A stretch of 64,000 nt of DNA, from positions 1 to 64,000 of the forward strand of contig DXIO01000147.1 in assembly GCA_019112875.1 (NCBI GenBank). The letters are read 5' to 3'. The notes below the pieces were generated by a model that worked only from the letters and a program-made list of their open reading frames with translations, made no database searches and was not told the origin of the DNA. A program made the translations under genes and the position numbers. Below are positions 9,901-17,727 of this stretch, in pieces; the first letter of the stretch is position 1, and each line of letters opens with the position of its first letter. The stretch comes from Candidatus Aquabacterium excrementipullorum. Its GTDB lineage: Bacteria > Pseudomonadota > Gammaproteobacteria > Burkholderiales > Burkholderiaceae_C.

Positions 9901-12322
9901 GAACGATCCGCCGGTGGTGACCGACACACCGACCGATCCGTCACACCCGACGACGACCTTCGATCCGGTCACGGGCAACTACGCCGTGACGACGCCCGAA
10001 GACACGCCTGTCAACGGCCAGGTCAAGGCCACGGACAGGGATGGTGACACGCTGACGTTCGTGCAGGGCAGCGATCCGCAGCACGGCACCGTCGCGGTCA
10101 ACCCTGACGGCACCTGGACCTACACCCCTGGCCTCAACTACAACGGCAGCGACAGCTTCACCGTGGTGGTCAGCGACGGCCATGGCGGCACGGACACCTC
10201 CACCATCACCATCGGTGTCACACCGGTCAACGATGCCCCGACCGTCGTATCGGCCACATCCGGTGCCGTGTCGGAAGAAGGGCTGGCCGGTGGCTTGCCT
10301 GACAGCAACGGCTCGTCCTCCGATACCACCAATGCCACCGTGTTCAACGGCAAGATCGTTGTGGCTGATGCAGACGGCGACGCCACCAGCATCACGCTCA
10401 CAGGCCCCAGCGGCATCAAGGCCACTGGTGGCGCAGACGTGGTGTGGAGCAGCGATGGCAACGGCGGCCTGGTCGGCACGGCCGGTGGCGCCACCGTGGC
10501 CACGCTCAGCCTGGACGGATCGGGCAACTACACCTTCAGCCTCAAGGCACCGCTGCAGCATCCGGGGGCGGGCGAAGACACGCTCAACCTGAACTTCGGT
10601 GTGCAGGTGTCCGATGGCAAGGGCGGCTCCAGCAATGCTTCTTTCACCATCTCGGTGGAAGACGACGCCCCGGTGGCCCCGCCCGCGCAGACCGACTCCG
10701 TGGTCGTGCTGGACACCAACCTGCTGGTCACGCTGGACGTGTCGGGCAGCATGAACGACGTCATCCAGGTCAATGGCCAGAGCATGACCCGCCTGGCCGC
10801 CGCGGTGCAGGCCATCAACACGCTGCTGGACCGCTATGACCAGTTCGGCGATGTGGCTGTGCGCCTGGTGACGTTCTCCAGCACCACCAGCACCCTGGGC
10901 GTCGACACCTGGGTGAGCGTGGCGCAGGCCAAGTCCATGCTGGCCAGCATCACCGCCACGGGGGGCACCAACTACGACTACGGGCTCAGTGCTGCGCAGA
11001 CGGCGTTCTCGACCACCGCAGGCAAGATCGTGGGTGCCCAGAACGTGTCCTACTTCTTCTCCGATGGGAACCCGACGCTGTCCAGCACCAACCCCCGCTC
11101 GACCAGCGAGGGTGGCAACAACGACGGCTCGGCCACCAACACCAACCTCGGTGACGGCATCGACACCAACGAGGAAACCACCTGGCAGTCCTTCCTCAAC
11201 AACAACCAGATCAAGTCGTACGCCATTGGCCTGGGCAGCGGGGTCGCGGCCACCTACCTCAATCCCGTGGCCTATGACGGCCATACCTCGTCGGATCTCA
11301 ATGCGACGGTGGTGAGCAACCTGAGCCAGCTCGATTCCGTGCTGGCCGGCACGGTGCGTGAATCAGCCTCGGGCAAGCTGGTGTCGGCCGGCACGCTGGA
11401 CACCACGATGGGTGCCGATGGGTTTGCGCACATTGCCAGCGTCGTCATCAACGGCAAGACCTACTACTACGCGGATGGCCACGTCATCAGCGTCAAGACG
11501 GCCCTGGGCAACCTGCTGAACCTCGATCTGGACACGGGCGACTACACCTACACGGTGCAGACCTCGGTGGCCTCCAGCGCCAGCGAGACGTTCACATACC
11601 AGCTGGCAGACCGCGATGGCGACACGGTGCAGTCCACCCTGACGCTGAACGTGGAGCGCAGCGCCGTCGCGGTGGGCAGCAACACCGCGATCGACACGTT
11701 CAACGGCAGCGCCACGCCTGATTTCTACATCGGCCGTGGCGGCAATGACGTTCTCTCGGGCGGCGACGGCGCCGATCGTCTCTATGGCAACGATGGCAAC
11801 GACACGCTCTCGGGTGGTGGTGGCAGCGACGTGTTGCACGGCGGTGCGGGCAACGACATCCTCGATGGGGGCGCTGGCAACGATCTGCTGATCGGCGGTG
11901 CTGGCAACGACACCCTGACTGGCGGCCTGGGCAAGGACGTGTTCCAGTGGACGTTCGCGGACCCCGGCACCAGCGCGGCCACCCGTGCCACCGACACGAT
12001 CAAGGACTTCAACGTGGCCTCGGCATCGTCCGGCGGCGATGTGCTGGACCTGCGCGACCTGCTCACGGGTGAGAACACCACGGGCGGTGCCGGCAATCTG
12101 GCCAACTACCTGGACTTCGACACGTCCACCGGCAACACCGTGATCCGGATCAGCCCGACCGGCACATTCACGAACGGGGCCTACGATGCCGCGAAGGACT
12201 TCCAGCAGATCGTGCTCGAAGGCGTGAACATCCGCACCGGACTGGGACTCAGTTCCACCGCCACCGACGCCCAGATCATCACCAAGCTGATCCAGGACGG
12301 CAAGCTGCTGGTGGACGGCTGA
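6920..12322 (+). CDS. LapA-like giant adhesin with retention module, VWA domain and RTX repeats
   Basis: Secreted surface adhesin of 1800 residues. Residues 1-70 form a LapA-type retention module ([20 protein letters not shown]), which lodges in the outer-membrane secretin. A TAAG tetrapeptide at residues 86-89, followed by [13 protein letters not shown], matches the LapG protease site. Residues 115-1250 are tandem cadherin/Ig-like modules with recurring [16 protein letters not shown] and [14 protein letters not shown] motifs. Residues 1260-1460 are a von Willebrand A domain with the metal-site motif DVSGS and ATGGTNY. Glycine-rich GGxGNDxL nonapeptides (1600-1674) bind calcium, and the last 125 residues form a type I secretion signal ([21 protein letters not shown]). 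The start has AGGA 8 nt upstream. The type I exporter, LapD and LapG are not in the window. A terminator and a paralogous gene follow. Confidence 0.93.
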   Translation: MPILSKSPSGTVTGLWGSAFVKLPGGKLKPLQVGDHVKPGEQIITTQDGIVQITNPKGKVVEAKPAAPVADVDREIAALERGDEATAAGLTGGGEGGLTPGLRVDRVNESVTGLNFAYGTDRPVPDVPTGVTQPFLGATQANNPPEVADTPTNPGGPGSAFDPVTGNYSVTTPEDTPVNGQVKAVDQDGDALTFTKGSDPQHGTVTVNADGTWTYTPNPDYNGSDSFTVVVSDGKGGSDTSTVDIGVTPVNDPPVVTDTPTDPSHPTTTFDPVTGNYAVTTPEDTPVNGQVKATDKDGDALTFTKGSDPLHGTVTVGTDGKWVYTPNPDYNGSDSFTVVVSDGKGGTDTSTISIGVTPVNDPPVADDDSVTTPEDRPVVIDVLKNDKDVDADKLTVSEINGQPIAPGGSVTLANKGTITLNNDGTLTFTPLPNYNGDASFDYTVRDPSGATDKGHVTLTVDPLSDTPVAAADEATTPEDTPKVIDLLANDTDADGDKLTITQINGQPIGVGGTVDLPGKGSVTLNSDGTVTFKPVPNYHGDASFTYTVTDGQTPVTGNVKVTVTPVNDAPVAAPDSVSTEEDTPIEVQVRNNDTDVDGDPLTVTAVTQGAHGTVTVNPQTGNPVYTPSLDYVGTDSFTYTIKDPSGLSSTATVTVTIGGVNDAPVAHADTNTVGQNTSLEVSALNGVIQSAAAPAGRDTDPDGDTLTVSSVGFGSTAGTVGQALAGQYGTLVLKADGSYTYVPNAAAKALDDGETGQDVFSYTVKDAGGLSSTSTLTVTVTGTNDAPVAVADNATTPEDTTVTLRVLDNDTDVDGDPLSITQINGQNVAVGTPIVLKDAGGLEIAKVTVKADGTVEVDPAANYNGPVNFNYTVSDGTATSVGQVNVLVDSRNDPPVAGDDEVSGPEDTKFIFDPRANDTDPENDALTITQINGQPISTTQSVTLTQGVLKLNANGSLEFSPNPDFNGKLSFEYTISDGKGGTDTATVNLTVTPVNDPPVVTDTPTDPSHPTTTFDPVTGNYAVTTPEDTPVNGQVKATDRDGDTLTFVQGSDPQHGTVAVNPDGTWTYTPGLNYNGSDSFTVVVSDGHGGTDTSTITIGVTPVNDAPTVVSATSGAVSEEGLAGGLPDSNGSSSDTTNATVFNGKIVVADADGDATSITLTGPSGIKATGGADVVWSSDGNGGLVGTAGGATVATLSLDGSGNYTFSLKAPLQHPGAGEDTLNLNFGVQVSDGKGGSSNASFTISVEDDAPVAPPAQTDSVVVLDTNLLVTLDVSGSMNDVIQVNGQSMTRLAAAVQAINTLLDRYDQFGDVAVRLVTFSSTTSTLGVDTWVSVAQAKSMLASITATGGTNYDYGLSAAQTAFSTTAGKIVGAQNVSYFFSDGNPTLSSTNPRSTSEGGNNDGSATNTNLGDGIDTNEETTWQSFLNNNQIKSYAIGLGSGVAATYLNPVAYDGHTSSDLNATVVSNLSQLDSVLAGTVRESASGKLVSAGTLDTTMGADGFAHIASVVINGKTYYYADGHVISVKTALGNLLNLDLDTGDYTYTVQTSVASSASETFTYQLADRDGDTVQSTLTLNVERSAVAVGSNTAIDTFNGSATPDFYIGRGGNDVLSGGDGADRLYGNDGNDTLSGGGGSDVLHGGAGNDILDGGAGNDLLIGGAGNDTLTGGLGKDVFQWTFADPGTSAATRATDTIKDFNVASASSGGDVLDLRDLLTGENTTGGAGNLANYLDFDTSTGNTVIRISPTGTFTNGAYDAAKDFQQIVLEGVNIRTGLGLSSTATDAQIITKLIQDGKLLVDG
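7715..7800 (+). repeat. 86-bp intragenic direct repeat, copy 1
   Basis: This segment, coding for [20 protein letters not shown] and flanking residues of one adhesin module, is identical base for base to 9947-10032 over 86 bp. A third, diverged copy of the same module is at about 7395-7480. Such identity over 2 kb apart points to recent duplication or gene conversion within the gene. Confidence 0.9.
9947..10032 (+). repeat. 86-bp intragenic direct repeat, copy 2
   Basis: Second copy of the identical 86-bp adhesin segment (see 7715-7800). The flanks remain similar but contain synonymous differences. Recombination between the copies would delete 2232 bp in frame (744 codons), shortening the stalk without breaking the reading frame. 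Confidence 0.9.
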
Positions 12323-12351
12323 TCGGCTCGCTGAGCCAACGTTCCTGGCCG

Positions 12352-12381
12352 AAGAGCCCGCTCTGGCGGGCTCTTTCTTTT
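12352..12381 (+). terminator. Rho-independent terminator of the first adhesin gene
   Basis: A perfect 10-bp stem (AAGAGCCCGC at 12352-12361, GCGGGCTCTT at 12366-12375) with a TCTG loop is followed by TCTTTT. It lies 30 bp after the stop codon. It suggests that the second adhesin gene has its own promoter. Confidence 0.93.
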
Positions 12382-12627
12382 GCGCATCATGAAAATCGAA
12401 GACGCCACCCTTCAAATGCGGTGGATCGGATGTGAGGACGCTGGGATATCGAAGCTGGGGGCAGATACGGGAAAACCGTGCGATTGATCACGCCATGCCC
12501 GCCGCTTATCCGGATAACTTGATGATTCTTTGTGATTTAACGCACTCGGCAGCGCGGTTTTTGGCTGGTTTGGCGCAAGGGCTTGGGTTTACAGTTCTCG
12601 CAGTTGTATTAGCCCTGGAGTTGCCCC
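12382..12627. other. Intergenic region between the two adhesin genes
   Basis: Together with the terminator this is a 305-bp gap with lower GC than its surroundings, as expected for a promoter region. A partial CRP-like sequence, TGTGA-TTTAAC-GCACT at 12531-12546 (8 of 10 consensus positions), lies 82 bp before the next start codon. I could not identify a convincing -35/-10 pair. The open frame across 12432-12680 lacks a ribosome binding site and runs into the adhesin gene in another frame. Confidence 0.5.
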
Positions 12628-15600
12628 ATGCCCCTGCTCGCCAAATCCCAATCAGGCACCGTGACCGGTTTGTGGGGTGAAGCCTGGCTTCAACTCCCTG
12701 ACGGCACCCTCAAGCCCCTGAAGGTCGGGGACCATGTCGAGTGGGGTGAGCAGATCCTCACCGCCCAGGACGGCATCGTCCAGATCACCCGTCCTGATGG
12801 CGCTGTGGCCCAACTGCGCGAAGCCGTGATGGCGCCCACCAACATCGACCGCGACATCGCGGCCCTGGAGCAGGGTGACGAGGATGCGGCCACGGCGGCC
12901 GGTCTGACTGGTGGCGGGGAGGGCGGCTTGACCCCCGGCCTGCGCGTGGATCGCGTCAGCGAGAACGTGTCGCCACTGGCCTTTGCGTTCGACACGGCAC
13001 GGCAGGGGCCGGGCACGCCCGAAGGCGGCGTGCAGCAGGCGTTCCTGGCCGATGACACGCCGGCGGCCCCGCTGCCCACGCTGTCGGTGAGCAGCCCGAG
13101 CACCACCGAAGGGGGCAATGCGGTGTTCACCGTGAACGTGAGCGCGGCATCGAGCACCTCCCAGACCTACAACCTGGTGCTCAACGACGGCACCGCCACC
13201 CAGGGCCAGGACTACCGCAACGCCCTGGAAGTGTCCTTCGACAACGGCGCCACCTGGACCACGGTGAGCAATGGTCAGGTCTCGTTGTCGGCAGGACAGA
13301 CGGGCTTCCTGGTACGCGTGCCGACCATCGACGACAGCATCACGGAGCCCACCGAGACCTTCACGCTGACCGTGTCGGGTGCGAACACGGCCAATGGCAA
13401 TGCCACCGGCACCGCGTCGATCGTGGACAACGATGCCCCGCCGGTGCTGGACCTGGACGCCAACGACTCCAGCGGTGCCACCGGCAGCGGCTACGAGACC
13501 AGCTACACCGAGAAGGGCGCTGCCGTGAGCCTGGCCGACGCGGATGTCAGCATCACCGATGCCGACAGCAGCACCCTGACCGGCGCGACCATCACGCTGA
13601 TCAATGCCCAGGCCGGAGACGTGCTCAGCGTGCTGGGCGCGCTGCCTTCGGGCATCACGGCCACGGTCAATGGCGCGGTCGTGACGCTGACGGGTGAAGC
13701 CAGCCTGCAGGCCTACCAGGCGGCCTTGCGCGAAATCGGCTTCTCCAGCACCAGCAGCAATCCCTCCACGGTGGACCGCAGCGTGGAGATCACCGTCACC
13801 GATGGCGGCCACAACAGCAACACCGCGGTGACGACCATCCACGTGGCCGGTGTCAACGACGCACCAGTGGTGGAGTCGACCACGTCCGGCTCGGTCTCGG
13901 AGGCGGCGCTGCCCGGTGGCGTGACCGACCCCAACGCACCGACCCCTGAATCCGCCGTGTTCCAGGGCAAGGTCGTCGTGGTCGACGCGGACGGCGACGC
14001 CACCACCGTCACGCTGAGCGGCCCCTCCGGCATCCACGCCGCCGATGGCACCGAAGTCGTCTGGGCCAGCGATGGCCATGGCGGGCTCGTCGGCACCGCC
14101 GGCACCACCACGGTCGCGACCCTGGCCATCGATGCTTCGGGCAGCTACACCTTCACCTTGCTGGCGCCGCTGCAGCACAGCGCCCAGGGCGAGGATTCGC
14201 TGACCCTCAACTTCGGCGTGAGCGCCAGCGATGGCCACGGCGGTGTGGGTTCCGGTGCTTTCACCATCACGGTGCAGGACGACACGCCCAGCACCATCGT
14301 TCCCGTGACCGACACGGTCCAGGTCCTGGACACCAACGTGCTGATCGTGCTGGACGTTTCCGGCTCGATGAACAACAGCAGCGGCATCGGCACCCTGAGC
14401 AGCCTGCAAGCCGCCATCCAGTCCGTCAATGCGCTGCTGGACCAGTACGACCAGTTCGGCAACGTGGCCGTGCGCCTGGTCACGTTCTCCGACAAAGCCT
14501 ATGAACAGGGCACCAGCTGGGTGAGCATCACGGAAGCCAAGGCGCTGCTGGCCAACATCTCCGCGCTGGGCAGCACCAACTATGACGATGCCCTGAGCGC
14601 GGCGCAGGATGCATTCACCAGCGTGGGCAAGATCGATGGCGCGCAGAACGTCGCCTATTTCATCTCCGATGGCGACCCCACGCTGTCCAACACCAACCCC
14701 ACCAGCACCGCCTATGGCGGCAACAACGATGGCAGCGCCACCAACCCGGAGCTGGGCGACGGCATCGACGCGGGAGAGGCGCTCGCCTGGCAGGCTTTCC
14801 TCGATGCGAACCACATCACCTCGTATGTGATCGGCCTGGGCACCAGCGTCAACCAGAGCAACCTCGACCCTATCGCGTACGACGGCCAGTCGTCGTCCGA
14901 CCTGGATGCCACGGTGGTGACCGACCTCGGCCAGCTGGGTTCGGTGCTGGCGGGCACGGTGAAGCAGACCACATCCGGCTCCCTGGCGGCTGGACAGCTT
15001 CTCGGAGCGGATGGCTTCGGACACATCGTCAGCATCATCGTCAATGGCGTGGAGTACACCTACCATGCCGATGCCCCGGTCGTGCACATCACCACCGCGC
15101 TGGGCCAGTTGCTGACCCTCGATTTCAACACGGGCGAGTACACCTATACCATCCAGGCGCCGGTGAGCAGCAGCACGACCGAGACCTTCAGCTTCACCCT
15201 GGTCGACCAGGACGGTGACCTGGCCAAGTCCAGCCTCACCATCGATGTGAACCGCACGGTGGTGGGTGAAGGCACGGCCTCGGACGACACCCTGCTGGGC
15301 CACACCGGCGATGCCAACGTCATCCTCGGCCACGAGGGCAACGACACCATCGTCGGCGGCACCGTGGCCGACCAGCTCTTCGGCAACGATGGCAACGACC
15401 GCCTGCAAGGCCTGGCCGGTGACGACCTGCTGCATGGCGGGGCGGGCAACGACACCCTGGTGGGCGGCGCCGGCAACGACACGCTGTATGGGGGCACGGG
15501 CTCCGATGTCTTCCAGTGGAGCCTGGGCGATGCGGGCGCAGACGCCGCGCACCGCGCCGTGGACACGATCAAGGATTTCGATGTCAAGGCGCCAGCGGCC

Positions 15601-15894
15601 GGTGGCGACGTGCTCGACCTGCGTGACGTGCTGGTCGGCGAGAACACCGCGGGCGGTGTCGGCAACCTGGCCAACTACCTGGACTTCGACACCAGCGGCG
15701 GCAACACGGTCATCCGCATCAGCACCACGGGTGGCTTCGCGGGCGGTACGTATGCGGCGTCGGCCGACAACCAGCAGATCGTGCTGGAAGGGGTGAACCT
15801 GCGCAGCGGCCTGGGCCTGACCGCCGATGCCACCGATGCCCAGATCATCGGCAAGCTGATCGAGAACGGCAAGCTGCTGGTCGACAACAGCTGA
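12628..15894 (+). CDS. Second LapA-like adhesin with Calx-beta, VWA and RTX domains
   Basis: Paralogue of the preceding adhesin, 1088 residues. The retention module ([23 protein letters not shown]) and the TAAG LapG-type site (residues 89-92, then [18 protein letters not shown]) are nearly the same as in the first protein. The stalk is different and short: a Calx-beta module at about 150-268 (NDGTATQGQDY, ITEPTETFTLTVSG) and one or two cadherin-like modules. The von Willebrand A domain at about 565-775 ([33 protein letters not shown]), the GGAGNDTL nonapeptides (885-960) and the type I secretion end (DVFQW, DTIKDFDV) again match the first gene. GGAG 8 nt upstream supports ATG 12628. Probable role: calcium-dependent surface attachment, released by a LapG-type protease. 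Confidence 0.92.
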   Translation: MPLLAKSQSGTVTGLWGEAWLQLPDGTLKPLKVGDHVEWGEQILTAQDGIVQITRPDGAVAQLREAVMAPTNIDRDIAALEQGDEDAATAAGLTGGGEGGLTPGLRVDRVSENVSPLAFAFDTARQGPGTPEGGVQQAFLADDTPAAPLPTLSVSSPSTTEGGNAVFTVNVSAASSTSQTYNLVLNDGTATQGQDYRNALEVSFDNGATWTTVSNGQVSLSAGQTGFLVRVPTIDDSITEPTETFTLTVSGANTANGNATGTASIVDNDAPPVLDLDANDSSGATGSGYETSYTEKGAAVSLADADVSITDADSSTLTGATITLINAQAGDVLSVLGALPSGITATVNGAVVTLTGEASLQAYQAALREIGFSSTSSNPSTVDRSVEITVTDGGHNSNTAVTTIHVAGVNDAPVVESTTSGSVSEAALPGGVTDPNAPTPESAVFQGKVVVVDADGDATTVTLSGPSGIHAADGTEVVWASDGHGGLVGTAGTTTVATLAIDASGSYTFTLLAPLQHSAQGEDSLTLNFGVSASDGHGGVGSGAFTITVQDDTPSTIVPVTDTVQVLDTNVLIVLDVSGSMNNSSGIGTLSSLQAAIQSVNALLDQYDQFGNVAVRLVTFSDKAYEQGTSWVSITEAKALLANISALGSTNYDDALSAAQDAFTSVGKIDGAQNVAYFISDGDPTLSNTNPTSTAYGGNNDGSATNPELGDGIDAGEALAWQAFLDANHITSYVIGLGTSVNQSNLDPIAYDGQSSSDLDATVVTDLGQLGSVLAGTVKQTTSGSLAAGQLLGADGFGHIVSIIVNGVEYTYHADAPVVHITTALGQLLTLDFNTGEYTYTIQAPVSSSTTETFSFTLVDQDGDLAKSSLTIDVNRTVVGEGTASDDTLLGHTGDANVILGHEGNDTIVGGTVADQLFGNDGNDRLQGLAGDDLLHGGAGNDTLVGGAGNDTLYGGTGSDVFQWSLGDAGADAAHRAVDTIKDFDVKAPAAGGDVLDLRDVLVGENTAGGVGNLANYLDFDTSGGNTVIRISTTGGFAGGTYAASADNQQIVLEGVNLRSGLGLTADATDAQIIGKLIENGKLLVDNS

Positions 15895-15902
15895 TCCTGG
15901 GC

Positions 15903-16223
15903 TCAGCCAGGACGCGCCGGCGGCAAGGGCGCACTGCGTTCGCAGCGCCCTTGCTTCTCCAGCCAGTACACGACATTGCCCACGATGACGATGCTGCCGG
16001 AGATCACCGCGCTGGCGACGGCCGTGGCGCCTGCCGCTGCGAGCAGCACGCCGCAGCCACTGTCGCGGCAGGCATGGATGGACGCCACTTGCACAGGCTG
16101 CATCTCCATCTTCTGGGAGACGATGCGGCATTCCGGGTCATAGACCTGCGTGGTCCGGGGAACGAACACGCAGGCCGGCAGCAAGGGCAAGGCGGCCATC
16201 ATCCATGCGGCTGGCCACTTCAT
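15903..16223 (-). CDS. Small putative lipoprotein, function unknown
   Basis: A 106-residue protein beginning MKWPAAWMMAALPLLPAC, a short lipoprotein signal peptide with the lipobox Leu-Pro-Ala-Cys at residues 15-18. The mature part has three Cys residues in the middle and a hydrophobic Ala/Gly-rich segment (VLLAAAGATAVASAVISGSI) of about 25 residues that may re-enter a membrane. I do not recognise the family. It lies convergent to the adhesin gene and 9 nt downstream of the acetyltransferase gene, so it is probably co-transcribed with that gene. The coding assignment rests on the lipobox and on codon bias. Confidence 0.6.
   Translation of the reverse strand: MKWPAAWMMAALPLLPACVFVPRTTQVYDPECRIVSQKMEMQPVQVASIHACRDSGCGVLLAAAGATAVASAVISGSIVIVGNVVYWLEKQGRCERSAPLPPARPG
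15924..15958 (+). terminator. Possible terminator of the second adhesin gene
   Basis: CAAGGGCG at 15924-15931 pairs with CGCCCTTG (8 bp), with an inner CTGC/GCAG stem and a GTTC loop, followed by CTTCTCC. The T-tract is weak. The hairpin falls inside the 3' end of the convergent small lipoprotein gene, so it may simply reflect coding sequence. Confidence 0.4.
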
Positions 16224-16232
16224 GTCAGCCCT

Positions 16233-16823
16233 TCAATCCGTGAGGCCCAGCCGCATCCGCAGGCCTCGCTTCACGGCGGGCCACTCGTCGTCGATGATGC
16301 TGAAGCGCACGGAGTTGCGCTTGTAGCCATCGGGCATGATGCGTTCGTGGCGCAGGATGCCTTCCTGCTGCGCACCCAAGCGCAGGATGGCCGCGCGGGA
16401 CCTGGCGTTGCGCTCGTCGGTCTGCAGTTGGACGCGAACGCATCCCATGGCGTCGAAGGCTTCTGTCAGCATCAGCAACTTGGCTTCGGTGTTGGCGAAG
16501 CTGCGCTGCCAGGTGCTCGACAGCCAGGTGTGACCGATCTCGAGCTTGCGGTTCTTGCGATCGATCTTCCAGAACCTGGTCGAGCCGATGAGCTGGCCGC
16601 TGTCGCGCAGGGTGGTGGCGAAGGGCATGACATGCCCTTCGGCCTGCCCGTGCAGGGCTTGTGCGATGTAGTCGTGAACGGTGTGGGCCGAAGGCACGAC
16701 AGTGAACGGCAGGTTCCAGAGCGCACCGTCGCTGGCGGCCTGGACGAGGGCATCGGCATCTGAAGCCAGCAGCGGGCGCATCACGATGCGCTGGCCCGTC
16801 AGCGTGGGAGGCGGGAATGACAT
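16233..16823 (-). CDS. GNAT family N-acetyltransferase (RimJ/RimL-like)
   Basis: Acetyl-CoA-dependent N-acetyltransferase of 196 residues. The fold is visible as TGQRIVMRPLLASDADALV at the start, IGSTRFWKIDRKNRKLEIGHTW in the central strands, and the acetyl-CoA-binding loop region NTEAKLLMLTEAFDAMGCVRVQ, ending with ERNARSRAAILRLGAQQEGI. These are typical of the RimL-like group that modifies protein or amino-acid amines; the substrate cannot be read from sequence. I place the start at ATG 16823 (MSFPPPTLTGQ) because the frame upstream has no family resemblance. Confidence 0.85.
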   Translation of the reverse strand: MSFPPPTLTGQRIVMRPLLASDADALVQAASDGALWNLPFTVVPSAHTVHDYIAQALHGQAEGHVMPFATTLRDSGQLIGSTRFWKIDRKNRKLEIGHTWLSSTWQRSFANTEAKLLMLTEAFDAMGCVRVQLQTDERNARSRAAILRLGAQQEGILRHERIMPDGYKRNSVRFSIIDDEWPAVKRGLRMRLGLTD

Positions 16824-16884
16824 GCCGTCACGATACCGCAGACCCTGTGCACCGCCCAGCCGGGGCGGTGCGCCGATGCTGGCC

Positions 16885-17472
16885 TTATTGCGCCACGGGG
16901 GGCACGGTGATGGTGTCGGTGCACAGCACGCACCGCAGCGGCTGCGAGGCCAGGTTCGGGTAGGTCGCGGCAAAGGCCTTGCGGACTTCCGCCTGTGAGA
17001 ATGGCAGCGGCTGGATCCGCATGCGCGTGAGGAGGCCGCGTGGCGTGGCCTCTTTCGTTTCCCAAATGTCGAAGCTGCCCAGGTGGGTGACCGTGCCCGG
17101 CTTGATCTCGAAGGATCGGTCCCTCAGCGCGCCGGTGATGGCATTGCGGCTCGAGATCTCCTTGGTCAGCGTGGCGTAGGTGATCCATTGGGCCACGGTG
17201 TAGGTGCCCGGTGGCAGCTTGATCGCGACCGTCTGGCCACTCAATTCCTTGGGCAGCGCCGAGTCTTCTCCGAGCGGCATCACGTACTCGCCGCTCCCCC
17301 CGACGGGGCGCACGACGAAGGCATAGCCTTGTATCTTCATCTTGGTGAACAGGCCCGCCACATACCCCGATGCCGGATCGGCTGCTACGGTCGGCGCGAG
17401 CACCGGCTGGACATTCGCGCAGCCGGCGAGGCACGCCACCAGGGTGACGGACAGGACAAAGCGAAACGACAT
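16885..17472 (-). CDS. Putative lipoprotein, function unknown
   Basis: A 195-residue protein with a lipoprotein signal peptide (MSFRFVLSVTLVACLAGC; lipobox Leu-Ala-Gly-Cys). The mature part has a beta-rich look (IQGYAFVVRPVGGSGEYVMP, GTYTVAQWITYATLTKE, GTVTHLGSFDIWE) and resembles DUF2846-like periplasmic lipoproteins, but I cannot name a family with confidence. The C-terminus has a CVLC pair. The start at 17472 is set by the lipobox and by AAGGAAGGG about 5 nt upstream. It is divergent from metE. A longer open frame to 17793 has no supporting features. Confidence 0.7.
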   Translation of the reverse strand: MSFRFVLSVTLVACLAGCANVQPVLAPTVAADPASGYVAGLFTKMKIQGYAFVVRPVGGSGEYVMPLGEDSALPKELSGQTVAIKLPPGTYTVAQWITYATLTKEISSRNAITGALRDRSFEIKPGTVTHLGSFDIWETKEATPRGLLTRMRIQPLPFSQAEVRKAFAATYPNLASQPLRCVLCTDTITVPPVAQ

Positions 17473-17631
17473 AAACCCTTCCTTCTTGCGCGGTGCGCTG
17501 TACTGCTCGGCCTGCACCGTTGTTGGCATGGCCGCTTCCCTGTTCTTGCCCAAGGCTCGGACTTCGGCGCCCTGGTGCTTACACAACTTTACCTTGTATT
17601 GCAACGCGGTCCTCGAGGAGATGTCCATGTA

Positions 17632-17644
17632 TGAATTTCGCTCA
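17632..17644. promoter_or_regulatory. Candidate MetR box upstream of metE
   Basis: TGAA-TTTCG-CTCA differs by one base from the MetR operator TGAA-N5-TTCA and lies 84 bp before the metE start, in the 255-bp divergent gap 17473-17727. MetR is the known LysR-type activator of metE in other proteobacteria. No metR gene is in the window, so this is a motif-level suggestion only. Confidence 0.35.
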
Positions 17645-17727
17645 ACATACTTTGAAAATATGTCGCTTGATTCATGGTTGATGTCAGACCAGACTGCGGG
17701 CATTGCAACGCTTCGCACGCTTCCGTC

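Noticed and set aside
11720-11940. Short regularly spaced repeats resembling a repeat array
   Set aside because: These encode RTX nonapeptides in frame; they are coding repeats and not a CRISPR array, as there are no spacers.
12561-12577. Sigma-54-like element before the second adhesin gene
   Set aside because: The GG and GC are correctly spaced, but the rest (TGGCTG and GGCGCA) matches the consensus poorly.
12432-12680. 82-codon open frame between the two adhesin genes
   Set aside because: Runs into the second adhesin in another frame and has no ribosome binding site or family resemblance.
12652-16131. Open frame of 1159 codons antisense to the second adhesin gene
   Set aside because: Same cause: third-position GC bias removes stops on the opposite strand. 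It also overlaps two supported genes.
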